Assembly (NCBI GenBank): GCA_947561715.1
Contig: OX387205.1
Span: forward strand, 2,237,001 to 2,301,000
Length of the DNA stretch: 64,000 bases
Source of the DNA: Ascidia mentula
Taxonomy: Eukaryota; Chordata; Ascidiacea; Phlebobranchia; Ascidiidae
Direction: 5' to 3'
The notes beneath the pieces are model-generated. The model ran no database searches. It was not told where the DNA came from and saw nothing but the letters and a program-made list of their open reading frames with translations. Both the position numbers and the translations under genes were made by a program. This document shows, in pieces, positions 1 through 11,639 of the stretch (position 1 is the first letter of the stretch; every line of letters begins with the position of its first letter).

Positions 1-8
1 ACCTTTTC

Positions 9-917
9 TTGGTTTTCCCTAATCTGCAGTCAATGGATGGGTTCTTTTCCATCATCAACAGTGTTCATTGTAATATCTCATTTACTAAGGAACTCGAACA
101 AGACGGGGTTCTGCCATTTCTAGACATACTGGTAGATAAAAATAAAAAAACTCCTGTCACTTCCGTTTACAGAAAGCCTACCCACACTGGCCTATACACC
201 AAGTGGTCTAGTTTCGTGCCTTTCATCTATAAACGAAACCTAGTCAATTGCCTTTTACATAGAGCGTACAAAATCTGCTCCACTTACCAAGGATTGCATG
301 CTGAGTATTGCAATATTTCTCGCATGCTCATTAACAATGGCTTTCCATCCCACTTCATCTCCACTTGCATTAGGCGTTACCTCAATTGTCGGTATACTAC
401 CGTGAACGTGAGCCCACCGACCCCCCCTCCTCAAGCACCAACCAAGTACTTGGTATTTCGACTGCCCTTCCTTGGCCCTGTAAACTATTACATACGTCAG
501 GAATTACGACAATTCATTAACACACGCAGCTTTCTCCCCATCAAACTGCGCATGATCCATGATACCATTTCCCTCTCCAAACTCTTCAACTTTAAAGACA
601 AGCAACAGCTTCTCCATCGCTGTAATGTTGTGTACCAACTCACCTGCTCCTGTGGGGCCACTTACATTGGTGAGACCACTCGCAACCTTACCACTCGCAT
701 GAAGGAGCATCATCCTTCAACGAAAGCTGAAAGCGAGGTCAGCAACCACCTGTGGGAAAATTCGGATCATCAGGTTAAATTCAATTCGCCCAAAGTTTTA
801 CACACCTGTAATATAAAATCTAAATTACTAATTCTGGAAACACTTTACATCCAACACCATAAACCAGCACCGAACGTGGATGATAGCTCCAAACCGCTTT
901 ACCTATTCAACATCTAG
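9..917 (+). mobile_element. Penelope-like retroelement, C-terminal part with GIY-YIG endonuclease
   Basis: The reading frame is open from the left edge to a TAG at 915-917 (about 302 residues). It matches the end of a Penelope-like element polyprotein. The first two thirds resemble the tail of the reverse transcriptase (LPFLDILV, VTSVYRKPTHTG). The last third is a GIY-YIG-type endonuclease with cysteines (LTCSCGATYIGET, followed by TTRMKEH, a histidine-asparagine helix SNHLWENSDHQVKF, and ILETLYIQHH with the conserved glutamate). In this family the endonuclease nicks the target and the reverse transcriptase primes there. The upstream part lies outside the window, so intactness cannot be judged. 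The 3' flank to about 1170 contains a hammerhead-like motif and a tail that recurs elsewhere in the window. I am confident of the family and not of the subgroup. Confidence 0.85.
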
Positions 918-1445
918 GTCCGTACTGCAGCCTGACACATCGCTAATGATGACGTCGCTGCTGTGCTTCCATGTTGTTGTCACGTGACATGCCTCTGGCT
1001 TGTTGCGCGTTGTTGCTGCTGCTGTTTCCCTTCTGCCTGCTTAGTCCTTTATTACCTCGACGCTTTTCTTGCATGCACTCATTGTAGTACTGATGATGAA
1101 CGCAGTTAGTGTTCGAAACGTTTACTAATGAATAACAGCATTTTAGCTTTGGCTTTCATTTTCAAAGTTATAAACTCCAAATATTTTGCACCCAGATATT
1201 TACATTGTGTTGCAATTTTCACCGGATGGTGTCCTCTCAACAAAGTGCGTGTATTTGCAATGTGATGGGTGAGGACAGCGTAACAAGTTTGCCACGAGTT
1301 TTATTAGACTTTGTTTGCACGTAACTCCCCTCTATTTGCTGAAGTTTCAATGTGTGTTTAACCTAAGCTAGTGCAAGCTACCAACAAAGTTTAATGACTT
1401 TGAAATAGATTGTAAGGTTATGGTTTCATATTGAGTTAAAAAACC
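918..1445. other. Spacer: retroelement 3' tail and 5' flank of transporter A
   Basis: No gene is seen. Positions 918-1170 look like the untranslated 3' end of the Penelope-like element. They hold a hammerhead-like core at 1085-1127 and a terminal stretch (TTTAGCTTTGGCTTTCATTTTC near 1142-1165) that is reused in two small inverted-repeat elements downstream. Positions 1170-1445 are AT-rich and precede the start codon of transporter A, so they should hold its promoter. I cannot point to a convincing TATA box. Confidence 0.5.
1085..1127 (+). ncRNA. Hammerhead-ribozyme-like motif in the Penelope-like 3' flank
   Basis: The core CTGATGA (1090-1096) and GAAA (1115-1118) flank a possible stem II, GAAC (1098-1101) with GTTC (1111-1114). 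Stem I is TAGTA (1085-1089) with TACTA (1123-1127). Four bases (CGTT) sit between GAAA and stem I, leaving room only for a minimal stem III and the usual UH cleavage dinucleotide. Hammerhead motifs with very short stem III are known from terminal repeats of Penelope-like elements. Cleavage activity is not shown. Confidence 0.55.
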
Positions 1446-4400
1446 ATGATAAGCTTTGATTTTCTGTTGCACAAGGTTGGGGAAATTGGAGTTTACCAGA
1501 TTGTGGTTGGCATTCTTTTAAGCTACACCAGCGCTGTCGGAGGATATCATTCGTTGGCAACTGTTTTCATTGCATACGAATCTGACTACAGGTAAGCTTA
1601 CTTACAAAAGGCAACGATATAGTAAACTTATGTTGGTAAACCAGTGCAACCGTTCCAGGTGCAATGTTCCACCATTGGACAACTCAACGGCTTACCCCAA
1701 CTTGACTGAATCTGACATTCTCAACTACACAACACCTTATGACCAATCATTAGAAGAATACGGCACTTGCGTAAAGTACGTTGATTGGGTTAAGTTAAAT
1801 ATTAAAAAATAAGATTCACAACATTGTAATAATGCTTGTAGATACGGGTACGATTACGGTACATGCAATGGGTCTTTAACGTGTGTTAATAAATCAGCTG
1901 ACTCTATCCCATGCGACCAAGGTTATTGGTACGACCGAAGTATGTTTACTGAGACTGTTGTTACCGAGGTAGGGTTCAATAATAACCAGCATATTTTCAA
2001 AATTCCATCTCTACAATGTATAACTTGTAGTTCAACCTCGTGTGCGACAGAAGTTACCTAATACCTTTTTCTACCTCGATGTATTATGTCGGAATGTTGG
2101 CCGGATCGCTTCTGTTCGGCAATGCGGCAGACAGGTTTGTGTGCAACTTTTTTCAATGCCTAATTAACGTCGTATTAAACTTTTCTATTGGAGAAAACGT
2201 CAGGTTTTCTTTGAAAAAAAGCTACTGGCTTTGCAAATCGCTTTTTTGTTCCTTGGTGCATTAAACATTAACTTTCATGTACACGAAGGCAATATATTAG
2301 TCAAACCTTTAACTGTCAACATTGTTGTTTGATTGACAAATACCTACAGGTTTGGTCGTAAACCGACGATGATTGTATGCACCGCGTTGTCGATTGCAAG
2401 TATGTTTGGAATGTCGTACAGCTCATCGGTGGAGATGTACACGGTTTTCCGAGCCCTCATTGCCTTCTTTGCATTTGCAACAGTTATAACTTCATTTGTG
2501 TACAGTAAGAACAATGTGGTTAGGGTATATTACAAGAAAACAAAATGCCGGTTTATGTATTTTTATTTTATTTGTTTGCGCTGAAACATGCTTTACAATA
2601 TCCATTTTTACATGTTTGGTATACATGTTTGGTATACATAGACAACTATGGCATAATTGTCAAGTGCAAAGAATTAGCGTATTATAAACAGAACACAAAA
2701 TTGCATTACCATTAAAATTATGTCACCTATTCTGATATCACAGATATACAATTCCTTATTAATCTCTATCCTATAACAATTAAAAATGAGCTGCTGTTAA
2801 TTTTTATATCATTTAGTAATCGAGGTTATTGGAATACAATGGCGGACAATTTTTGGGATGGTCTTCCAAATATATTTTGCACTCGGCTACATGGTTTTGG
2901 GAGGAATGGCTTATTACTGGAGGAACTGGCACAATTTAATGGCAAGTTCTTTTCTTATGTAAAATAACGCAGTAATGTTTCGTGCAATGGCAAATAATTA
3001 GTAGGATCGCCTCACCACGATTACAGCCATCGTTTTTGCCAATCAGCAATGCCTGAACTGCAAAGCCTGTAAAATAGCATACGTTTTGGAGAGCCGCAGA
3101 CAGGGTGTGTACACGCACTGTTTCGACCTGTAAGGTCTCATCAGTGCAGCTGTTGACACTGGCACTGTGCTAGCCTTTACACTAGCAGGCACACTAATTT
3201 CCACTTTGTGGTACCTTTCGGTCAACGTCGATACGTTGGGTACCCTATACTGAGTACCAAACAACAGAGACGAACCACTGTGGAGCGCACTATGGCCAAA
3301 CAGATCTGCTTGGTAACCCAAAAGAAAAAGTATACGTTTTCTTTTTGATTTATTTCGAACCAGACCACTGTTGCGCTCGTGCATCTTATGCGTCATTTAT
3401 CCTTAAAGAACACTGCCCTTTATGTGAAGTGGTTCGCGTAGTTGTACATAATTTGTAATTTGGTTTCAACACATATTTAAAACTGGTTTGACAAAAAGAA
3501 CATCCGCTCATAACAAAATTTAAAATCCTGCTGGCGTTGATCCAATGCGTAATGCATGGGTGTTGGATCTAAAAACTAATGAGTGTATTGTTCATTGTCC
3601 AGCTCGTAGGGACGCTCTTTAGTGCTCCTCTTCTAATCTTCGTCATCTTCCTTCCGGAGTCACCGAGGTGGCTTTTTGCCATGGAGAAAGATAAAGAAGG
3701 AATAAGGGTAAACCCATGAGCTTACTTGCATTTGTTTTTACGTAATCCTGTTTTTTGGTCCAATAGTTGACAAAACTGATGGCGAGAATCAACAGAAAGC
3801 ATTTGGAAGAGGAAGATTGGGACGGAGCAAGAAAAGCCGGTGAGAAGAAAATGGTAAATCGTTTTTTTACCAAAGGAATCAACAATAACTAATTTAATAT
3901 CGCTGGTCGAAAAATTTAGAAAGAATCCAAGCAATCGACGGAAACTGAAAGAAAATATTCGTCTCTTGATCTTTACAAAACCCCAGGACTTCGAATTGCG
4001 ACGATTAAAATCATGTTCAACTGGTAAGTTGTAACAAAATAACCGCTAACACGTTGGTAAACAGTATTGAATAAAACATACCGCAGATTTTTCACTGCAG
4101 GTTGTGTACAAATTTTCAGGTTTGCCAACAGTTTGGTCTATCATGGAGTATCGTTGAATGCCGGGGCATTAGCAGGGGACATCTTCGTCAACAACACGTT
4201 AAGTGAGAGGTTTTAAATTAAACAGTTATTGTGGAATGACGGTTAACAGTTGGTTAACGTTCATTCGTTTGGTTACAAGGTGTATGTTCTGTAACATATG
4301 ACATAGAACATGCATATCCAAAATAGCCCAACACCAACATAAGAATAGGCATGATATAAACGTACTTTTCCGTAAAATGTGTTCATGTTTTCATCAGACG

Positions 4401-5361
4401 GATTATTTGAGATCGCTTCGTATATTGCTTGCATGCTCCTCATGGATAAGACAGGACGAAGAACTCTTCTGTCAGCCATGTTTCTTATTGCTGGCGTTGG
4501 TCTAATCGCAAGTGTGATTGTGAACGAATACGCAGGCGACGACCAAAGTATGTTTAAAATAAGTATCTGTTTACAAGAAATGAAAACCTTTGTCCGAACA
4601 TCATGTGGTGCTTTATGTGTCTTGCGCATAACCAGAAACGCTTCCTTTACCAGAAGAGCTCTGAATTTAACCAAATATTATGTCTGGTGACATTGGCATC
4701 ATGTTAATATAACGGCACATAAGCCTTTCTTTCATTAATCGGTTCGCTATAGAAACTCGGTGTCCTCATAACTGTGGCATATGTGGTACGAATTCAGATA
4801 ACCTTTTAATCATGCTGTTGCGCACAAAGTTTGTAATTGATACTTTACAGCTGTCCTTGCCAGCATCATATCTTTGACCTTTCCCGAAACCAACGGCAAA
4901 CCAATGATGGAAACAATTGAACAAGCAGAAATATTTTACAAAACCGGTGAAGTTGTCGATCTCAACAAGCTTGGTGACGACAAAAGTGTGACGTCAATGA
5001 ATACTAAACGGTAGAAGCAGTATTGTTGGATACTGTTGCTTTTTTCCATAACTAAACTGTTGACATCAAATGTTAACGTGGATCAACAAACCTAAGTATT
5101 AATCAACGAGGCTTCATTAGGGTAACCCTGTTAGTTTATTGTCCCCGTAAGTCAGTTCCACAGTGACTATGCTTCTGCATAGCGACCGATACGTTGATAA
5201 CGAGAAATTAGAGACTTTTTCAATTGATTATGGGTTGAATTAAGTCGTTTGGCAACCATAACCGAAATAAGTCATAAATCCTATTTTGTTTCAGAAGTGA
5301 CAAAGACACGAATTTTTCAGCTGTGATTCATCCAAACGACGCGTTTGGAAACGATGACTAA
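1446..5361 (+). pseudogene. SLC22-type transporter A, decayed copy lacking two exons
   Basis: Exons 1-11 are at 1446-1591, 1659-1775, 1842-1968, 2031-2134, 2350-2504, 2817-2941, 3603-3707, 3767-3853, 3920-4023, 4120-4201 and 4398-4547. Exon 14 is at about 4853-5010 and exon 15 at 5295-5361. Present are MISFDFLL with TM1, the CNVPPLDNST loop, CDQGYWYDRS, NAADR-FGRKP, WRNWHNLM, PESPRWLFAMEKDKEG and MDKTGRR. Exons 12 and 13 of the other copies (the GVVFA...ELYPTVVR segment and the SNGVGNGS...SWLPNS segment) are absent, removing roughly two membrane helices. Exon 10 ends one base short (TTA then GTGAG, where the paralogues have an extra A), so exons 10 and 11 do not join in phase. Intron 6 has a GC donor (2942-2943). 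It lies tail to tail with B, which has the most similar last exon. An assembly gap is the main alternative to a pseudogene. Confidence 0.65.
3075..3260 (-). repeat. SINE-like element with hammerhead-like core, in intron 6 of A
   Basis: Read on the minus strand, this block matches the repeat at 61280-61520: a CGTTGACCGAA segment, then TGCTAG...CTAG, then GCTGCACTGATGAGACC...GGTCGAAAC. The core CTGATGA maps to 3138-3144 and GAAAC to 3120-3124. Between them GACC (3125-3128) pairs with GGTC (3134-3137) across a five-base loop. The element ends are not defined, so the coordinates are approximate. Confidence 0.55.
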
Positions 5362-6918
5362 ACAATCGGTGTTCGGTTGTGAAACACTGCACATTCTTAT
5401 ACAGAAAATTTTGTGAAACACTGCTAATTCTAATTCAAAAGAATTATTCCTAAAATTGTGATTGACACGTGTGTATGGGCCTCATCCAAATAGGAGGAAG
5501 TGATTAAAACTTGTAGTAGTTTGTCTTTACGTCATTGCTTAAATACATTAAACACCAAAATAACTTACGGGCGCAAATACGTTGGATTGCTACCATTCCA
5601 AGCCAAGTCTTTTACTTGGCGACCTCAGCATACAACGGGAAAACAGTTTTCGTCCAGTTGGGCTGCAACACCACTGTATATCGTAGGTTAGTTGGTTGCA
5701 TAAAGAAATAAAATATTCTGTTATATTGAGCTAAAAAAAGCAGTAGCTTTTTATACAGGATCAGCCTGGCTTATAAATCAGGAATATATATTTCGCCCCA
5801 TGGGCATCTTCAGTTCCTTCAGTAAACACGAAGGAACTGAAGATGCCCATGGGGCGAAATATATATTCCTGATTTATAAGCCAGGCTGATCCTGTATAAA
5901 AAGCTACTGCTTTTTTTAGTATTATAAAATAAGTTGCAGTGATCGCTAGGCCTGCATCTGCAGTTTTGGGTAGATCCCAATATTTCAATTTTTGAAGTCT
6001 GTTATATTGAGGTGATGAAATCAATCATAAGCTCACAATTTTTTCTTGTGATTAGACATAACACACATATCATTACAGATATTGCAATGAAGAATGTTTG
6101 ATGTATTATACGTAACGCAAAACAATCTTCAACTGTAAAGTAGAAACAACTTTCGATATATAGTGACACAAATCAATTCGTCTACGATTCTGGCAGACTT
6201 GGAAAAGACAATTACAATTAAATAACATTTACTTGAAGGATGCATGGAATCAGTTTTTACCCCAAAAAAGGATTTATGAAATAATAACAATTGAGCAAAA
6301 AAAAATTGTAATGAGTAACAACGAATATTTGTTTTATTTCAAACTTTTTTCATGTGCGTCCAATCTCATCCAATAAAAAAGGAAGCCTCTCTTGCTTTAG
6401 ACAGACAACTTACTCAACGATAATTGCACACAAGCCTGTTCTGAAACCTTATGTTTTTGCCCATAAAACAATTGCATACAAACATAACGTAATACGTAAT
6501 GACGGGCTTGATGATGAAAGAGTTAACTTTGACGTAAAATGACGTCACAAAAACTGAAAGCCCAATCCCTTCGTCAAATAATAAGGGTAACCCAAGGCAA
6601 TAAAATTCCGAATATTTTGGTGGGAATTTTTTCCAAATAAACGAATTTCTTAAAAAAACTTTTTGTTTTGGTTTGTGTTACTTGGCACTGACAATTCGTA
6701 TCTAGGGTGTTCTGCTTCAGTCCTGGAAAGACGAGAAAGTCACAACAAATAAGCTGTTGGATAATTTAATGTCTTCAAAAAATTCTATTATAAATTCTGT
6801 TGACTTGGTGATTAAAAAACCATGCAATGGTTTGCCCTTACTTTATTAATCGTTTCCTGATATCGAAGTGATTCAACACAGAAAAATAATATGCAAAAAA
6901 ATCGTTCCAAGTAATGCA
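5362..6918. other. Spacer between convergent transporters A and B
   Basis: This holds the 3' untranslated DNA of both genes. A plausible polyadenylation signal for A is AATAAA at 5707-5712. On the other strand TTTATT at 6842-6847 would serve B, 72 bases past its stop. The large palindrome is listed separately. The rest is AT-rich with no coding signal that I can support. Confidence 0.5.
5731..5919. repeat. Perfect palindrome, 90-bp arms with a 9-bp spacer
   Basis: The left arm 5731-5820 is the exact reverse complement of the right arm 5830-5919. The spacer is AGTAAACAC. A 14-base direct repeat, TCTGTTATATTGAG, occurs just before the left arm (5717-5730) and again at 5998-6011. Each arm carries a hammerhead-like core. 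In the right arm this is CTGAAGA (5837-5843), stem II GCCC/GGGC, GAAA (5856-5859), and stem I AGGAA (5832-5836) with TTCCT (5866-5870). It could be a fold-back transposable element or two inverted copies of a Penelope-type terminal repeat. Confidence 0.9.
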
Positions 6919-9900
6919 TTACAATCGAACGCCGATTGTTAGGTCATCTTCCGAAAACCTGTTGTTCTGATGGATCACAGTCGAAAGTTTCGCGTTTTTG
7001 ACACTTCTGTAACAAAATAGAGATTTTACCAGATTTAGACGCTAAACACCAATAGCTTTAATCATCGTAATAAATGCTGTAAAACCATCAAAAAAACAGA
7101 TCAGCCGGTCATTAAAAACAGTTGATCGATACGTCATACTTACGTCACACTTCTGTCGTCACCAAGGTTGTCGAGATTGACAACTTTACCGGTTTTGTAA
7201 AATATTTCTGCTTGTTCTATTGTTTCCATCATCGGTTTGCCGTTGGTTTCAGGAAAGGTCAAAGACAGGGCGCAAGCAACCAAAGCTGTATCGAACATGG
7301 AACGTTGTAAAAATTGATTTTTTTTGTGTGTTTTTTCTCTTGTGCATGTCTTATTTTATTTTAGTTACCAAAATACTACATACAAGTAGTGAGCAAGTAA
7401 TGACATTAAGACTGCAGACATTTGTGCTCGCTGTTGTCTGTCACGAGTTGCACCAATAAGACCTGGTAGAAACAGTGTACGCAACTGATGTCTGCAGCTT
7501 GTAAAACATCACATAATTTTTGCGGTACAACAAGTAACCGCATGTAACAGTACCGGAGATGCCGAATATAGAGTTTGGGAGCCACGAAATTGAACTCTGC
7601 AGAGATATGATGTAAGGGGCGCTGATTCCTCCTATCCGTGATGCTACTGACCCGTTCCCGAATCCGTTGCTCCTAAAACATAAGTTAGGGTCAAAACAGA
7701 TTGCCGTGGCAAAAGTCCGCGAAAATTCCAGATAAAACCTGCAAGAAATCTACTATTTTTAATCCACTTTCTCCACAATAGTTTTGTACAGTTTGTGTAA
7801 AAGTTGTATCTTTGATCTGAAAGTCAATATGAGCAGTTCACCTCACTACTGTCGGGTAAAGTTCGGTCGTGAAGTTGTAAATGACCGCAAAAGATCCGGA
7901 AATTCCGAACTTGGCAACAAACGCAAAAACGACACCTAGTGTTAGGAGAGCTGCGCATAAAACAAGAAAATAGATAAGGTACCACCAAAAACGGAAATAA
8001 AAACAATTATGTTTTGGTATTTGCAGTAATCGTTTGTAAACGACATTTCAACGCACATTGGTCGTCACCCGCGTATTCGTTTACAATCACACTTGCAATG
8101 AGACTACAACCAGACACAAGAAACATTAACGCAAGTAGAATTCTTCGACCCGTTTTGTCCATCAACAGCATACAAGCAACGTACGAAGCGATCTCAAACA
8201 CGCCATCTGGGAAACAATAGTTGTGTTGTCTAGTAACGGTGAAGCTACTACAGATTCGTACTTAGTGTGTTGTTGACGAAGATGTCACCAGCCAGGGATC
8301 CCGCATTCAAGGCAACACCGTAATAGACCATGCTGTTGACAAACCTAAAAAAAGGAAATTTGCACTTAGTGTTAATCCTGTGATGCGACGTCTTGTTTGT
8401 TAGATAACGCGTGTTTAAGGTATACTATCGCAATATCATTACTAATGCTGCCAGGCATATTATCAACACAAAAAAGCTCATTTTGGCATATGATCGTTTC
8501 GGTTGCTATACAGCTGCCTTCTCATCACATTTATAAGAGTAAATCCTGATGAAAGCTTTTGCATAGCAACCTATTGATTTTTATAAATATTATTGCCAGA
8601 GGAACCTTTTTATGTTGATACAATCGTATATTCAAAGAGAGGTTACCCCATAGTGCAGCTAAGATATAAGGATTGTCAACCAACACTTACTCACCAAATG
8701 AACATGACTTTGAACGTAGTAGTTCTCAGACCTGGAGTTTTAAAAAGATCCAAATAGGAATATTTTTTCGTGGACTCCTGTTGTAGAGCTTCTTTCTGCA
8801 TTACAACATTACTGCTGGGATCAATGCCTTTTTCAAACACTTTTTAGTTTCCCATATTGTACCATTTTTTCTTCACCAGCCTCTCTTGCCTGGTCCCAAA
8901 CTTCATCGGACAAGGACTTTTTATTAATCCTGGCCATCAGCTTTGTCACCCTTATTCCTTCTCTATCTTTTTCCATCGCAAAAAGCCACCTCGGTGATTC
9001 GGGAAGGACGGTTACTATGATGAGGACGGGTGCACTGAAGAGGGTGACAACGAGCTGGAACACAAACTCTTGCTTGTTAAACAAGAGGGCTTTAAGAAAA
9101 GTGACACTGATATGCATTGCACAGAATTTCGGTATCCCCACAGTATTACGAATACTTGCACAAGTTCTGCGTAATTGCACAAAATAATTGCACTGGTTAA
9201 AATACAAACGCAAACAAATCAGGGAGTAATTTAAGGGATCAAAAAGAATAACACACGTTATTGTACACAAGACAAGAACTTGCCATTAAATTGTGCCAGT
9301 TCCTCCAGTAATATGCCATTCCTCCCAAAGCCATGTAGCCGAGCGCAAAAAATATTTGGTAAGTCATCCCGAAAATCGTACGCCATCTTATGCCAACGAT
9401 TTCTATAACTGCAGAGCAGAAAAAATTATAACTACGCACTAGCAAGTGTTGATTTAAAGTTTCCATAAAACAAAAAATTGTATGAACAAATGCAGCCAAA
9501 AAAATTAAAATAAAATCTGATGATTAGTTCGTTTGTGCGGTTAGTCCTTACTGTACACATATGCTCCGATGACCGCTCCATATCTGAAACATGCAACGAA
9601 GGCGCGGAAAACTGTGTACATCTCCACCGATCTGCTGTACGTCGTAACAAACATGCTTCCAACTGCTAGAGTCACCGCCACTATCATGGTTGGTTTGCGA
9701 CCGAATCTTCGAAACAATTGTTTTTTGCTGAGGTATGTTAGATATGAAATGTAACAATTTGGTTAACTTTGGGTGCAAAAGAAGTTGAGTTGATAACTTT
9801 GAAAAGGAAAGCCAAAGCTAGGAGACGCTTTTCTGCAAGCAGTTCAATGTAGTAGTACTAATGATGAACCCAGTATGATTTCAAAACGTTTACTAAGAAT

Positions 9901-11639
9901 ATGATTAACAGCATCCTAGCTTTGGCTTTCCTTTTCTTGGTTAAATTTGTTTTAACCTTTTGTTGATTCTTTGCTGTCCTGTCTAAGGCAGCTACCGACA
10001 CGTACAAGAAAATATGCAAAAAATAGTCCAAAAAGACATAAGAAACGGAAAATGTATGTAACAGAAATTTGACATTCAATTGTATGTATTTGGAACATCT
10101 CAAAAAGAAAGGCATATTGCCCTACAAGCGACTTCGGTCGCTGCAACAGAGCCAATAAGAATTTATCCTTTGTCTGAATGTTCCTCTTAACGCTAATGAA
10201 TACCAGTATTGCTTATATTTCACTTTACCTATCAGCTGCATTTCCAAACACGAAGGAACCGACCATCCAGCCAACGTAATACATTGAAGTGGAAAGAGGA
10301 ATCAAATAGCTCCTTCCACACACGAGATTGAACTAAAAAAATAACATAATTTGTTTTTTTTACATTTCTAACATGAGAATTTCGACTCATACCTCCGTTA
10401 CAACAGTTTCTGTGAACAGACTTCTGTCGTACCAATAACCTTGGTCGCATGGGATGTGATTTGCTGACATATTCACGCACGACAACGTCCCATCGCATTC
10501 AGCATACTCGTAACTATACCTACAGAATATAGTTTAGAGCAACAGTTGAGAATAAAAAAGCTTTAACCCCAGAAACAGGTTTCATTTTAACATATATATA
10601 TGTGTGTGACTTTGTACGATCTTGTTTTCAGTACATATGCACATGATTTAGGCTTTTATTGTGACAAGATACTGTGAAAGTTACTTTGAACACGTGTTGT
10701 ACTCTTCTGATGATTGGTCATAAGGTGTTGTGTAGTTGAGAATGTCAGATTCAGTCAAGTTGGGGTAAGCCGTTAAGTTGTCCAATGGCGGAACATTGCA
10801 CCTGAAATTAAATAGGTCTTGTGTTTACCCATCAATAATACTTTTACATTCGACTAATTGTCATTCTTCCCAGGAAGTTCACTGACTATTTACCAGCATA
10901 GGCGTCGATTCAGGGGTGACTGGGGTGACATGTCACCCCTCACAAACCAACAGGGGTGACAACGTATGTATTGTCACCCCTGGATTTCGTTTAAATTAAA
11001 AATTTTTGTTAGAAAAACCACACACATTATACATGTTTTAAGCTAGTTTGGATTTGTTTGTTACTTCATAATTACTAAAATTGCAATTTTCACCGAGTGA
11101 AACAAAAATGTCCCGCTTTCAGCAAGGGGGCTCGTAATCGAAATGTTTAAAATTTAGTGCTATAACAGCATGGTTCGGTGTAAAAAGAAACTGACACGAA
11201 ACGGAATTTGCGTCGTTTCCTATGTTTAGTGCGATACGACTGACGGAATGTTTTTTGCGTGTTTTCAAAACCTGGAAAAGTCACCCTTAATATTTTACAA
11301 AACGTTGAAATATCGACACCTATGTTTACCAGTATTATGAAGATTTTAGTTTCTTCATAAAGTATTTCTACAAAAAATACCCTTCAACTTTGCAGTGACT
11401 TCTGAAATCAAGTCAATTACATGCTTTTGTGCCTATATTGTTAAAGCAACGCCGTTACGAACTTTATGTGGGGCAAGATGAGGTTTTACTAACCTGTAAT
11501 CAGATTCATATGCAATAAAAACTGTTGCCAATGAATGATATCCTCCTACGACGCTGATGTAACTCAGCAAGACGCAAACCACAATCTGATATAATCCGAC
11601 TCCGCCTACTTTCTCCAACAGAAAATCGAAACTTAACAT
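6919..11639 (-). CDS. SLC22-type organic ion transporter B
   Basis: Fourteen exons join in frame to 585 residues: 11494-11639, 10685-10801, 10393-10519, 10229-10332, 9552-9706, 9284-9408, 8863-9054, 8695-8795, 8262-8344, 8057-8206, 7842-7950, 7554-7672, 7144-7285, 6919-7006. TM1 lies near residues 15-38. The extracellular loop (about 49-130) has CNVPPLDN, an N-glycosylation site (NLT) and CDQGYWYDRSLFTETVVTE. Then come NAADR-FGRKP, PESPRWLFAMEKDREG, MDKTGRR, ELYPTVVR, and PETNGKPMMETIEQAE near the end of TM12. Predicted role: 12-TM membrane carrier of organic ions; substrate unknown. Oddities: exons 7 and 8, split in the other copies, are fused here by precise loss of intron 7, and intron 6 has a GC donor (9282-9283). 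An hAT-like element sits in intron 1. The last exon is closest to that of A. Confidence 0.88.
8448..8610. repeat. Inverted pair of hammerhead-bearing repeat ends, in intron 9 of B
   Basis: Two related blocks face each other. The left one, read on the minus strand, has TGATGA...GAAACG. The right one has CTGATGA at 8546-8552 followed by GCATAGCAACC and the end signature TATTGCCAGAGGAACC (about 8590-8607). AAATC (8541-8545) and GATTT (8576-8580) could form stem I, although the GAAA box is not conserved in the right copy. The same TATTGCCAGA ending occurs at 20541-20550. Confidence 0.5.
9801..9936. repeat. Small inverted-repeat element sharing the Penelope-like tail
   Basis: Perfect 23-bp terminal inverted repeats (9801-9823 and 9914-9936) enclose about 90 bp. 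The interior holds a decayed hammerhead-like core (CTAATGA at 9858-9864, AAAACGTTTACTAA later) nearly identical to the motif at 1085-1127. The ends (AGCTTTGGCTTTCCTTTTC) match the tail of the element at the left edge of the window. It lies in intron 4 of B. Confidence 0.7.
10897..11324. mobile_element. Non-autonomous hAT-like DNA transposon (MITE), intron 1 of B
   Basis: Terminal inverted repeats CATAGGCGTCGAT (10897-10909) and, on the other strand, CATAGGTGTCGAT (11312-11324) differ at one base. They are flanked by identical 8-bp direct repeats TTTACCAG (10889-10896 and 11325-11332). An 8-bp duplication is typical of the hAT superfamily. The 428-bp body has no transposase frame. Near its left end GGGGTGACA and TGTCACCCC repeats form local palindromes. 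The good TIRs and exact duplication suggest a fairly recent insertion. Confidence 0.85.

Noticed and set aside
4753-4785. Possible exon 12 in gene A (KLGVLITVAYV)
   Set aside because: It resembles the paralogous TLGVVFA only over a few residues, lacks the ELYPTVVR end, and would leave exon 14 out of phase. At most a remnant.
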